DNA of 61,423 nucleotides from Hirudo medicinalis. Lineage: Eukaryota; Annelida; Clitellata; Hirudinida; Hirudinidae. The position numbers and the translations under genes are program-made. The DNA lies in contig MPNW01000266.1 of NCBI GenBank assembly GCA_011800805.1, positions 1 to 61,423 on the forward strand, given 5' to 3'. Shown one piece after another: positions 36,521 to 47,466 of this stretch (positions within the stretch are counted from its first letter, which is position 1; every line of letters starts with the position of its first letter). A model generated the notes under the pieces. The model worked only from the letters and a program-made list of their open reading frames with translations, had not been told where the DNA came from and searched no databases.

Positions 36521-38256
36521 CAATGAAATATAATAAGACAGTATAGTGTGCACGAAAAATGCATCATTTATTTTAAAATATTTCAAATGTGCCTGTTACA
36601 TTTTAGAAAAATAAGCATCTCAAATGCTGATGGGTATTGAAAGGCTAAATTTCAAACTATAATTGTTGCTTTTAATTCATATTATGCTATTTTGCCAGTA
36701 TTTTGAGGTAGATGCACTGGAAGACTTGCTCTCACTTACTCCTGAAATCGCAGGCTTACATAACAAGAAGAGCAGATGAACGATGAATGGCTTTGATAAG
36801 CAACATCTCGACAATGATTCCATACTTTGATTTTTCTAAATATTTTGCATAGCTTACCCATTGATTTGTAAACACTATTGTATTGTTGGACTTTTAAATC
36901 ACTTGGTCTTGCTCAGGACTTTGAACAAAATTTTACTTTGATTGTATTTGGAGGGCATACAATTTAAGTTTTGCGTTTCATTTGAACACGGATCCGGTTT
37001 ATTTGGTAAAAAAAAAAGTAAACTGATTTTAAAAGTTTAAACTGATGCGCAGTTTATTTGGAATGTGACTCGAATCAATTGTTTGATCAACACTTACTCC
37101 CTTGGAAATTTAAATCTGAGTTCTTGGCTCAAGATATTCATAATTTGGCTGTTATATACATAAGTTATGATTCTTGGAAACATCGTGTTTGTAAGCATTT
37201 TGGCCGCTAAACATTTTGGAGCGGTTCTGTCTATTCTCTTCATTACGATAATGATAATGATGCGTGGTTTTGTGGAAAGCGACTCTAGTCAATTGCCCGT
37301 TCATGTTTAGTTTCAACAGAAATTTGATTGTATATCACGATTTTCATCCACTTTAGTTCTGACCGCTACTATCACCATTTTCACTCTCAATGTTTGTCAA
37401 CATCATCACTAAATGTCGTGGAACACCTCTTTCCTTTATTCTGATTTCGATGTTTGACAGTCTAAGAATTATGTAAATGTTGATTGGAGCTGCAGTTGAA
37501 ATTGGAGCTTTGGAAATTTTTATAAACTTGCATCAGATTTGGAGAAGACGGGGATAACTGATAATGTGTATTAAAGGAGTAATCAGAATAACAATCGCTA
37601 TCTTTCACTAAATAGTGAAGATAATTTTGTCGTGAGGTCCTTATTGTGAATGACTACTGCATCAACCATGGAGTGGCAAACATTTCCTACATAGTGCATT
37701 TATAATCTGGCAAGATCTGCTTGGCTCAAATGAATTCATTAGTTAAATTTTCTAATGCAAATTGTGCAGCTATTGTAAGCTGTCACGGTAAGCCTGTCAA
37801 AGCTGTTTCTGGCTACTCTGTCTTTAGTTAGCTCTTATTTCAAAAGTTTGTCAAGAGGAGATAATCAATTGAGTGAATAAATTTGTGATAGACATGAAAA
37901 CGCTTAAACCACAGGCTCATGTCTTCGAAGTACTTATCAAACTCTTCATCCTCGAATTAATAATTATACTTCTCATTGATAAATGAATAAATTAAGAAAT
38001 AATTTCCAATTAAAATATTTCCGATTAAGTTGCATATAAATAATTAACATGTGTTTCCTGCTATTAAGTGAATTCTCTCAATCACGAGAACATTCAGAGA
38101 ATGATTCATTCATGAATTATCCTACTCTATTCTTCTACAATCATGCCCGCAACTTGCCGATAATTACAGAAACTACTGCAACAACTGTAGACGTAATAAG
38201 CACTTATTAAGCACTTATAAAGTCTTGGCGGTGGCAGGCGATCAAATTGTCAAAAA
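36521..38256. other. AT-rich spacer, no gene recognised
   Basis: No open frame, transposon end or RNA gene could be supported here. The last 45 bases hold the probable core promoter of the BPI-like gene. Confidence 0.5.
38216..38222 (+). promoter_or_regulatory. Candidate TATA box of the BPI-like gene
   Basis: TATAAAG stands 41 bases before the initiator ATG. Use of it would give a very short 5' leader of about 10 bases. Confidence 0.45.
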
Positions 38257-38473
38257 ATGCTCTGCGTGCTGTTGCTCTTTTTGTCAGTTATTCCGTATTC
38301 GTTGGGGTCGAATGCCGGCTTTAAGTTCAGAATTACGAGTCAGGGTTTGAACTACGCTTCAGAGACCCTTGTTGATTTACTGAGACAACGATTGATTGAA
38401 GCATCGATAAAAGATGTTCGTGGGGAACACGGAGACTTTAAATATGAGATCAAGAACATCAAGGTTGGAGGAT

Positions 38474-38508
<35 letters not shown>

Positions 38509-41116
38509 TATTTTATGTTAACTTATATACTGTATGAGCAATGTCAAGTTGAGCATGTTAAGTTTCGTTTGGTTATTATTGGATTTGATTAACATATTTC
38601 CATACAACTCAAAAGGTGTAACTTGTTTTAAATATAATTTTAAATATGAATTTACACTTATTATTCATGAGAATACCACTTCACGAAGCCGTGTCCATTA
38701 GGCAGAACCGATACCGAAGGCATTATCTCGAATTGAACTGAGAGCAGACGTTATAAAGGTTGTCTTGGGGGGAATCGACCTCACGATGTCAGCTGATTGG
38801 AGTTACGACTTCAGGAAGAATAGGTTCATCAGGATAAGTGACAGTGGGTCCTTGGTCGTCAGAACTCATGGACTTTCCATCAACGTGGAAGTCTCTTTTG
38901 AATTCGATCCAACTTCTAAGATTCCAAGCATTAAATCTCATTATTGTCAGTTGGACCTCAACGATCTTCAGTTTGAAACTTTCGGAAAGGCCAGTCTGCT
39001 TTACAACACCTTGTTCAGGTAGAAAATAAATTTTATTTTTGGTTTAACTAAAATGGGTTTTGTTAAAATTATCAGCAAGTTTTGAAAAGGTATAATGTAT
39101 ATTTATTTTGAAGATAAATATAATCGCATTCAAAATGGTGAATCGATTAAATGGCATTTTATTAAAATTTAATTTCTTATTAATTTATCTTAAAAGCTTG
39201 GCCAGAGGACCGCTGAGTGAAATTATAAAAGGCGAATTATGCGAAGCTGTCAACAAAGCCATCGACAGGAACATAAACAAAGAACTTGCTCATCTCAGCA
39301 TGCAGATTCCTCTCAATTCCAATCTTTTCCTGGACTATCAACTCACCTCTGCCCTGATATTCAAACCGAATGGATCGAGTTCAGCCACTCAGGTACGGTG
39401 TTTGGAGGTTCTGTACCCAAAGAATCTCTTCCAGACGATCAGGTGAAAGTTTCTTACCTGGGATAATTGTCACCTGAGATTGAATTTACTTGATGTTTCC
39501 GAAATATTCAAATTATTAAATTCAAAATAAAAAATTACTTTCCTTGAAAATAATCCATTAAAAATTCATGTTAATTCTATGATTTACTGAAGTTGATGAT
39601 ATCATCCTCATATTATCACATTCTTAGTCATCTTAGTTAAACAATGCTTCATAATGAGTTGCAAGAAATTGGCATGCGATATGTTAATATAAGCTATTGT
39701 TTAATGTTACGACGAATGGTGTTGTAATGACATTTATCGAGGTAATGTCGTAAATATGATGATGAAACAGTCTCCTTTCAATAAATTCATTCTTATAAAA
39801 ACCATTGCACCAGGATGTTATTAGATGGGATTATCTTCTAAGGATTATAATCGTTCCTATTAAGAACATTTTCACGTTGCAACCATTTTCACGACAGTTT
39901 GTCCTTCGATAAAAAAAATTCCATGAAAAATTCCTTTCTCAATGTTTGCTGTTTGTTTGGCCACTCTAATGAAACTCTGTGTCGATATAATATCAATAAG
40001 GACGTGTTGAGGACCTTTGAAGCCAATCGAGAACAATTCAACGATAAAGAACCATGCATACGAAGTGTTTTAATTACCATCTAACCAGGTGGATATGCTA
40101 GGTAGTGATGGTGTACCCCACACCATTCAAAAATAAAGTTCAGAGATCGATATCCTCCTGTCAGAACATTGTCCAGTCGTAGTGGTACTACTAGTAGTAG
40201 TATCCTATTAATGTCCTCAGCATAACTGGATGAGTAGGACAAAGATACACAGACTGCACTTAAATAGTTTAAATAAATATGATTATGCAAAGTTTATGGT
40301 GAAATTGGGGAATATTCGAATTGGTGGATTTTAATGTCAACTTGTTATTTTTTGTAGCCTTCATTCTGTGAGATGGATGACAAGAAAATGGTGCACGGCG
40401 TTCTGACCGAGGATTTTGTCAACTCGTATCTCAAAGCTTTTCAACTCACGGGCGAAATGCGAAAAGTGCTGACTAGAAACGACTTAACTGCGTCAGAGAA
40501 AGTAAAAATCAATAAATTACCAAATTAAAAACTAAATGCGAAATTTATAGACATAATTATGTGTTTATTAAACATTGAGCTTTACATTTAAAAGGGAATG
40601 CTAGACACGGATTGCAAGAGCATGCTGTGCCTAGTAAAATGGATCACAAAAACCGTGAAAAATATCAAAAACGCTTCACTTGAAATAAGTTTTGAAGTGA
40701 CAACCATCCCGACGATCAAGATTACCGAATACAACATGAGTGGCCACTTATCGTCCAAGGCAGACATATTTGTTCGCTATCCTGACAACAGCGCCAAAAA
40801 GTTGTTCACAATCCTTCTCAACTCGGTTGTGTCAGGAACTCTTGCTATGGAAAAAGGGCTACTAAGGTATGCCTTGGACGTTGTGGACCAGAAAGTGGAG
40901 GTGGAAGATGATGTGGAAAACGAGGCCAACGTGAAAGGCATAGAAGTGGCTGAGAAAATGTTGAGAAAAAAATTGTTGCAGAGTCTCAATTTGAAAGGAA
41001 AAGAAGGGATCCCTATCCCTGATGCTAGAAAGTTTGCGTGGTTGGAGACAAATATCGAACTGAAACAGCGAGCCGTTTGCTTCAACACGGACTTACGTTA
41101 CGGTTCGATAAATTGA
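38257..41116 (+). CDS. BPI/LBP/PLTP-family lipid-binding protein, frame broken in exon 3
   Basis: Secreted protein of the bactericidal/permeability-increasing, LPS-binding and lipid-transfer family; members bind lipopolysaccharide or phospholipid in two apolar pockets. Exons: 38257-38463, 38702-39018, 39197-39442, 40358-40501, 40595-41116 (about 478 codons; human BPI 487). A signal peptide (LLLFLSVIPYSLG) is followed by GFKFRITSQGLNYA, the family start. Cys in SHYCQLDL and in ELCEAVNKAID fit the conserved disulfide of the N-terminal barrel. The C-terminal barrel has GIPIPDA, the counterpart of the GFPLPTP region. Exon 3 reads in one frame to about DYQLTSAL and in another from about TEWIEFSHSG; its 246 bases are one short of the phase demanded by both neighbours. 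This may be a sequencing indel or a real inactivating mutation. All other junctions are in phase. Which paralogue it is cannot be said. Confidence 0.85.
38476..38510 (+). repeat. (ATT)n tract just inside a BPI-like intron
   Basis: ATT array that starts 13 bases after the donor at 38464. It keeps a false poly-Ile frame open past the exon. Confidence 0.9.
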
Positions 41117-41388
41117 TTTAATTCGTTAAATACTTATCGATTTTATTTTCATTCTGTTTTAAATTTTATCGTTCTGAATTCCGTAGAATTTACACACACA
41201 ATCTTGAATTTTTTGATAATTTTTTTGTGATGTCATTTTAGATGAAGTGTGGTTATGCGGTTGTTGAACCATGAATGATTTCATTATTAATTAATTCATT
41301 CATTAATTCAGACAAAACTTCTCTTTCCCAGAGAAGAATGCAAACCAATGAAATACATTCACATTTCACAATCATTTCCTTCAAATAA

Positions 41389-41547
41389 TTAGAAGATTTC
41401 CTGTTGATGCAGGAAAAAGTTGTTGATGGAGTTTTTAAACTTGTGGATTGCTGCAGAATCATGAGGTTTATTAACAACAATTTTAAATGTCTCAAATGCT
41501 TTATTAATAAAAACATGCGATAAACCATACAAATAAAAAACTCCGAC
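41389..41547 (-). pseudogene. Orphan terminal exon, gene not recognised
   Basis: A strong acceptor (TTGACTTTTGCAG) on the minus strand opens into a 52-codon frame beginning VGVFYLYGLSHVF and ending FFLHQQEIF plus stop. Composition is protein-like (KAFETFKIVVNKPHD). No partner exon was found upstream; the intronless membrane gene at 41900-43951 would have to lie in its intron or separate it from the rest of its gene. It overlaps, in antisense, the probable 3' UTR of the BPI-like gene (AATAAA at 41506-41511). It could be a real last exon, an exon relic or chance. Confidence 0.3.
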
Positions 41548-41899
41548 CTGCAAAAGTCAAACTATGCAAAACGAAGGAATAATAATGAATCTGAGACAAC
41601 TGGTATTCAACAAGACAAAACATACGACATGTTAAATAACCTTTATTTTCTTTGTTGGGGTGAAAATATTATCTGGCATAAATTAGAAGATCGTTAAGCA
41701 ATTTGCTGCCACATATTCATGAATCTGATATGTTAACATTCTGATTGTGGAAACCTTCAAATCAACAGATAAAATCCGAAACAAATATAAGATCATTAAA
41801 ATCAGATCATGCATCAGTGCAATAAATAATTCAAAAGAATATTTGAAATACCAGAGTTAATCTAATTATTTCTATGGGCACTAATTAATCAACTAATTA

Positions 41900-43951
41900 T
41901 CAGAATTTGATTCTTTTAAGCGCTTCGGTGGCAGCATTGGCGATGACATCTGTATTTATCCCCAACTCAGCGCCAATTTCAGCTCTTCTGTTCGTTCCGT
42001 AAGAAATCTGCTTACCATTAGACGAAGCATCTTCGTTTTTATGAGCATCTTTTAACTCTGGTCTTTCATTTATGTACTGTTCGACATAGCTGAAGAGGTC
42101 CTTTCTCATGATGGTGTTTTCGAGTGGACTGATTTGATTGCTGACGTACATGATCTTGGCCAAATACGGCAAAACAAAAACCACTTGGACTCCCAAGAAC
42201 TGAACAATGGATGTCAGTTTGGTATTGTAAGGAAACTGCAGAGTCAGAACCACTAACAACAGAAGCAATATGAACACAAGAACCCAGAATATTTTTAAGA
42301 AGATCGAATATAGAAGGGAACGCGTGTTAGGTACGTAAAAGTTTTCAATGAGATCTCTTGGAAGAAACAATTCTCGGTTTTGTTTAATAATCAAACATTG
42401 AAAGTTCTCGAAGCACATGCAAAACAAAGATTCCTTTACAATTTTGTAATAATCATAAGCTGGATCAAACACTGTCGAGAAAAAGTGGAGGAATAAAGTA
42501 AGAGGAATCAACCAAGGAAATACAACGTCAATGTTGGCAAAGATTCCGAGACCAACCATGTAAATCAGGTAAGCCAGAAAAACTCCACCCAAAAAGATGA
42601 AGTGAACGATGGTAAGGAAAGTAGCAACATACTGCAAGATTATTCCGCAGCGTGATGTGCAAAACTGATATAGAAAAAGGCTTTTGACACCAACAGCAGA
42701 ACCTGAATCCACGTTGCCCAATTTATCTTTGAATCGGATGGAAGCGTAAGAATAAAGAGCGAAAATGGGCACAAGAGCTGTATAGATGACTTCAAATACT
42801 GAATAATAGTATATTCCTAGTTCCTTTCTACAAAATATCCAGCCAATATGACCAACGACGTTTAGATATACCGTTTGTGAGTCATTTATCCTCTTAATAG
42901 TGGTGCCCAATTGATCATGATAGACCCTAAGAAAAGCACCCCACACAGCATAGTAACTGACCAGTGTACACATCGCAAAAACTACCTTTTGGAAAATAAC
43001 AATGTTTGAATGACTTTTCTTTCCAATTCCAATGACATCAAGAAATCCACACCTTTCACGAAGAGCAATCAGAGCTTCAGGTGTTTGGATTCTGACCCAT
43101 CTTTCTGTGTTAAGGACGATGCGGTTAAAAACGTCCACTTTGATTTCTTGGAGTGTTTTGTGGAGACCCACCAAGCGCCTTAGTTGTACTTGCTGGAATG
43201 ACTTGTTGTAGAGCTTATAAAAGTGTACAATTCCAATTAGATAAACAAAGCACATGAGCACTATGGGACCATACCAAACCAGTTCATAGGCATCGCTGTA
43301 AGATTGGTCACAGACATATATTAATCCCCCAGATGGTGCACAACAATCAAATCCGATTCCTTTCTTCCCGTACATGATATGTTCAAAGGCAAAGACACTT
43401 CTACAAATTATTGGACCCTGAGTATCAATGTTGATTAAAGATTCATTGGCAGTGATGTTCTCAGTTATATATTTGCCAATGGAGTGAATGGCTAAGCTAG
43501 TTGGAAGAGATTCCAAGCACTCGTAGGTAGAAGAGTCGAAGTTGATTTCAATGTTTGCTGTTTGTATTGCCAGTAATCCCAACGAGAGAATTTTGTGGTC
43601 AATTGGAAGTCGCAACAAATTTTTGCCTTTTCCTGCCGCCCAAACCCAGAGATCTGGTTCAAAAGTATCAGCCATTTGTATGTCGAACGTATTGACAGAT
43701 CCGTTGCTATCCGTATATTTCAGTCTGAAGTACACCATGTAGACTGTGCCGCCTACAGATATGATGGTTTTAAAGTTATGCCGGAGCAAATCAGCGGTTA
43801 TGTTGTTGGCAAGAACGATGACGCACGAGGAAGTTGTCGTGTTGACCGATTGTGTGGTGTTTGAGGATTGAGCGAGAATGGATGCCGTAGTGAGCAGGTA
43901 ACAGAAGGCAATAATGGCAGGCTCCATTGCTCCCATCTTGAGATGTTTCAA
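41900..43951 (-). CDS. Intronless multi-pass membrane protein of unknown family
   Basis: 683 codons in one exon; function not recognised. Residues 9-27 look like a signal peptide, so the third ATG (43927) is the likeliest start. Residues 28-222 form an ectodomain with NxS/T sites at N31, N37, N50, N83, N165 and N169 and cysteines at 43, 145, 183, 203, 204 and 214 (motif GFDCC...YVCD). About seven hydrophobic segments follow near 225-246, 318-342, 380-402, 438-470, 476-496, 547-572 and 581-603. Long loops (about 70 residues after the first, 50 before the sixth) and a 75-residue hydrophilic tail should be cytoplasmic. Topology is GPCR-like (outside N terminus, seven segments), but I see no GPCR signature and the loop lengths differ. 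The lack of introns contrasts with every other multi-domain neighbour except the LRR gene. Confidence 0.85.
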   Translation of the reverse strand: MKHLKMGAMEPAIIAFCYLLTTASILAQSSNTTQSVNTTTSSCVIVLANNITADLLRHNFKTIISVGGTVYMVYFRLKYTDSNGSVNTFDIQMADTFEPDLWVWAAGKGKNLLRLPIDHKILSLGLLAIQTANIEINFDSSTYECLESLPTSLAIHSIGKYITENITANESLINIDTQGPIICRSVFAFEHIMYGKKGIGFDCCAPSGGLIYVCDQSYSDAYELVWYGPIVLMCFVYLIGIVHFYKLYNKSFQQVQLRRLVGLHKTLQEIKVDVFNRIVLNTERWVRIQTPEALIALRERCGFLDVIGIGKKSHSNIVIFQKVVFAMCTLVSYYAVWGAFLRVYHDQLGTTIKRINDSQTVYLNVVGHIGWIFCRKELGIYYYSVFEVIYTALVPIFALYSYASIRFKDKLGNVDSGSAVGVKSLFLYQFCTSRCGIILQYVATFLTIVHFIFLGGVFLAYLIYMVGLGIFANIDVVFPWLIPLTLFLHFFSTVFDPAYDYYKIVKESLFCMCFENFQCLIIKQNRELFLPRDLIENFYVPNTRSLLYSIFLKIFWVLVFILLLLLVVLTLQFPYNTKLTSIVQFLGVQVVFVLPYLAKIMYVSNQISPLENTIMRKDLFSYVEQYINERPELKDAHKNEDASSNGKQISYGTNRRAEIGAELGINTDVIANAATEALKRIKF

Positions 43952-44675
43952 ACATAAAATGTAATTTCCTGCTCTTTACCCAAGAACAACAAACCGCAAT
44001 ACAAAAATATTTATATATTTAAAATCTTATTGTCTCTATGCAACCTGTGACAAATGAAATCCGAATCACTCACAATGTTTCCACTGATGCAACTCCATAA
44101 AGAAATTTTCTGCTTAGCAACGAGAAAAACAATTATTCACCTAATTTACCTTGCCTCTTACCTGTGTCGTTGCTAAGGCTTGTAGCTCTTGTTTTGGTAA
44201 AGCAAATCAATGCACAGAATTATTCTCCAGCAAAGCTATTTTCGAAATTTATTTTAACTCCGCCCATTTTGAGGTTTTGGTACGTTGTCATGACAACGAA
44301 GCCAAATGTCTGCATACCCCAAGCGTACCTCTTCAGCATGTCATATCAGCGTCTTGCTAAGTGAAGACCTCCATCCTCAGAGTGTTCCACATGACCAATA
44401 AACCACACAACAAAACCTGTCAGCTAGCCGATAGCAATCCAACCAAACCAATCCAAAATCTATTGTTCAGACCAGCCCCCTATAATAGTAAACTAGTAAC
44501 AGTACCCAGCTACTGCTCTAGTTACTAGTGTACTTCAAAAGGAATTAAAATACAAGAAACTCCAAACAGAACAGTTTCCTCCTTAATTATTTATGCATCC
44601 AAAATGTATTTGTTGGTCAAGAAACTCAAATCACAATTTAAGTAATGTACAACAATGGGAGGAATTCCAAAATCA

Positions 44676-44681
44676 TTTTAT
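44676..44681 (-). terminator. Candidate poly(A) signal of CHCHD2/10
   Basis: AATAAA on the minus strand, about 45 bases after the stop codon. Confidence 0.5.
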
Positions 44682-44721
44682 TGTTCCAAATTCCCATGGT
44701 AGAGCTGTTTCTCAGAAATGT

Positions 44722-45680
44722 TTAGTTGAGAGGCATTCCTAAAAAAAGAATAAAAAAGTAATTTAATAAAAGTTTAATTACTTACATTGAAATGGTCGCA
44801 ATCATTTTCTCACCATAAGACACACGACACTCTCTCAGAGCCTCATTGAAACCCTGGCAGAGTGTGAAATCATGTTGAGTCTGGGCACACTCCAAGAACT
44901 GCTTCAACTGAAGTCCGCAAGGATTCTCCATGGAAGCAGGTTGTTGCTGCTGCTGAGCATAAACTGGTTGCTGAGCTTGAGGCTGGGCAGGCTCAGAATT
45001 GGAACCAAAGGCTCCAGTGATGGCACCACCAACTACATGACCCTTAAAATAAATTCATTACACTACAAAATTATAAATGCCAAAGCTCATAAGATAGCAA
45101 ATCTAAATTAAAATCCATAAGAACTAATACTAATACATTAAAAGAATAATGAATTAATGTCAAGCAGATTGCTTACCACTGCCGAACCAACGGCAACACC
45201 ACCAGCAATTGATGCCATCTGACCGAACATTCCAGGTTGGCTTGGTTGTGGCCGAATAGGAGCAGGTGCAGGGGGTGGGGGTTTGGCTACAACTGGAGCC
45301 CTGGAAGCTGGCATCCTATAAAAAATGTTTATTTTAAAAATCAAGTCTATAACTTAACAGCATATTTAAAAACCCAGATGTAACAACGCAATAGACATCT
45401 TGCACATAAAGCTACAAATTGTTTGCGTTAAGAATCCACTCAATTTCCAATGCAAAATCTCTTTAAGACTCGGTTTTTAAAACGATTACATTGTACTTAA
45501 GCAATATTAAAATACTTCGTGTATAACTAAACTTTCTTAACTAAAAACAAAATCTCGGATAACACAAAGGTTGAACAAAACTTGCCAAAACAAACCGAAA
45601 AAATATTTTAAATTTTAAAATTACCTTGCGGGCCTTGAGAAGCCAGAGGATCTTGAAGCACCACCCGATCTTCTTGGCAT
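44722..45680 (-). CDS. CHCHD2: CHCH-domain mitochondrial protein CHCHD2/CHCHD10
   Basis: Small protein of the mitochondrial intermembrane space, linked in animals to cristae organisation (MICOS) and respiration. Four exons: 45680-45625, 45315-45177, 45042-44814, 44738-44722; 146 codons, all in phase (human CHCHD2: 151). The N terminus is Arg/Ser-rich, like a targeting sequence, followed by a Pro/Ala-rich segment, a Gly-rich hydrophobic stretch (MASIAGGVAVGSAV across the exon junction to GGAITGAFG), a Gln-rich linker and the CHCH domain with twin CX9C motifs CGLQLKQFLEC and CQGFNEALREC. The last exon adds only the final few residues (MPLN). Invertebrates often have one gene for the CHCHD2/10 pair, so either symbol could apply. 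Confidence 0.93.
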
Positions 45681-47466
45681 GTTACTATTTTTTTCAAAAA
45701 CGACAAAAACCGATATCTTAACTCCGCACTCGTCCGAAAAATGACGAAGGAATAAATAATCCAGACGACCTAGACCTCAAGGACACAGCATGCGGACTTT
45801 TCTAGATTCATTTAATTGTAATAATTTTATTAAATTTTTACTTTGTCAACTGAATAACATTTTTAAATATTTAATTTATTAAATAAGTTCAAATATTATT
45901 TGTTGACAAATATTATGCACTGATATTCGTAGCTGACGTTCATGTGCGTTAATTAGAAGTTTCCATTAGAGGTTTAAATATAATTAAATAAAAATTAATC
46001 AAATTAACATTAGATTATTTATTATGTACATGCAAATTTATTTGCTCCTTTCAATCGAACTACACAAGTAGCTACTGAAAAAGTTGAAATCTGATTAATA
46101 ATCCTAAAAATTACACGCGCAATAACAAAACTTTAAAATTTAAATAAATTACATGCATTAAAAATTTGTAAATCTGACGATTGGTTTATCTATTTACAGG
46201 TATTTACTCGCGAGAACCGTGACAGCTTGAATGTCTACGGATAAAGTAGGTAAAAATGAACCAACCCCGATAACCAGGGACGTCATTTTGGAGGGACAGG
46301 TTGTGCTAGGGTTTTTCCCCCTGGCAAAAGCTGAAATGACGTCCTTTCAGATAACCTGAGTATTTTGAAACCAAACGTTCGGTGACGAGGGCATTCCCTT
46401 GATAATTGCCTGTCGAATAGTTTCGAATAAGAAATACCTTTTTTACATGGCAGAATGTGGCTAAATTTTCATTTCTCTTGTCCACATAACTCCGGTCCAT
46501 AGAGAAACATTAATCATTCATAAAGGAATGAATTCTTCATAAAGGAAAATTATTTCAACAGATTAGGCACAGGACGACATTTTATATTGTAGCGACAGCG
46601 GCATTGACGACGAAGACGAGTTCGCTACAAAGTTTATTTATAACAACGGCAACAATGCTTCGACTGACAACTTAACTGCTGGAGTAGCGGGAAGAGTAGG
46701 AGAGAGAAAGGAAGATTACTTATTTATTTATTTATTTATTTGATTAAAGTCCGTTGCATAACTAAGATGATTTGGACTAAGGAAGATTACCCTGACTTAG
46801 CTTCTTAAATAACCAGTCAGGACAAAGGAGGATGTCCACAAACAAAGGATGCGCGCCTGGTAAGTCATCGCTGATAGGGTTAGGATCAGCAAGTGATTAT
46901 GATGGATGTGCGATCCTACAATACCAACTAGGCAACTTACAATTCTTGTTATTCCTTAAGTTAATTACGACACGATCCCTATCGATGATCCTTCGACATT
47001 TAATCATCTAATGATAAATAAATCAATTAAGTCTGATCGGTTTGATTTAAATTATTAAGATTTATTTAAAGTCATTTCATTACTAGATATATAAATTTGA
47101 TGCACTTGAAAATTATGTTGTAATGCTTTTAATTCCATTGATTTTTGGTACATGAAGGAGCTGTTTTTGTGCCAAAACAATTAGCTAGATTCGGATTTTT
47201 AAAAGATTTCAATTTTGGCTGCTGAGCTAAATACGTATTTTGTTCTTTTTGTAACGACCTTTTGGGTTGTGAGACGACACAAATAGGCTGGGTCTAAAAG
47301 CAAGCAGATGACATCGTAATAATGGTGACCGTTTTCTTAATTTTAGCAGATTTTTTTTATAATCTTTACAAGTTCAACTCCAATCGCAATTATGCATTCT
47401 GAATTGTTAATACAAGAAAATGAATTCCTTTTTGGAAAAATGTTTTTCTCTAAAGTGGTCTTTCAG
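45681..47466. other. Spacer between CHCHD2 and the LRR gene
   Basis: It contains the CHCHD2 upstream region, a short MITE (46269-46356), a TTTA tetranucleotide stretch at about 46722-46742 and otherwise AT-rich sequence without a supportable gene. The 3' UTR of the LRR gene enters from the right. Confidence 0.5.
46269..46356. mobile_element. Short MITE with target-site duplication
   Basis: A 74-base element (46276-46349) begins AGGGACGTCATTTT and ends AAATGACGTCCTTTCA, inverted repeats matching over GGACGTCATTT. It is flanked on both sides by the 7-base direct repeat GATAACC (46269-46275 and 46350-46356). The 7-8 bp duplication suggests mobilisation by a hAT-like transposase, which is an inference. 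Confidence 0.75.

Noticed and set aside
40081..40290. 69-aa minus-strand frame in a BPI-like intron
   Set aside because: No splice sites or family resemblance; it lies in non-coding sequence with short tandem TAG repeats.
46588..46920. Possible solo LTR (starts TGTAGCGAC, ends GATCCTACA)
   Set aside because: Flanks TATAT and ATACC do not form a target duplication, and there is no primer-binding site or second copy in the window.
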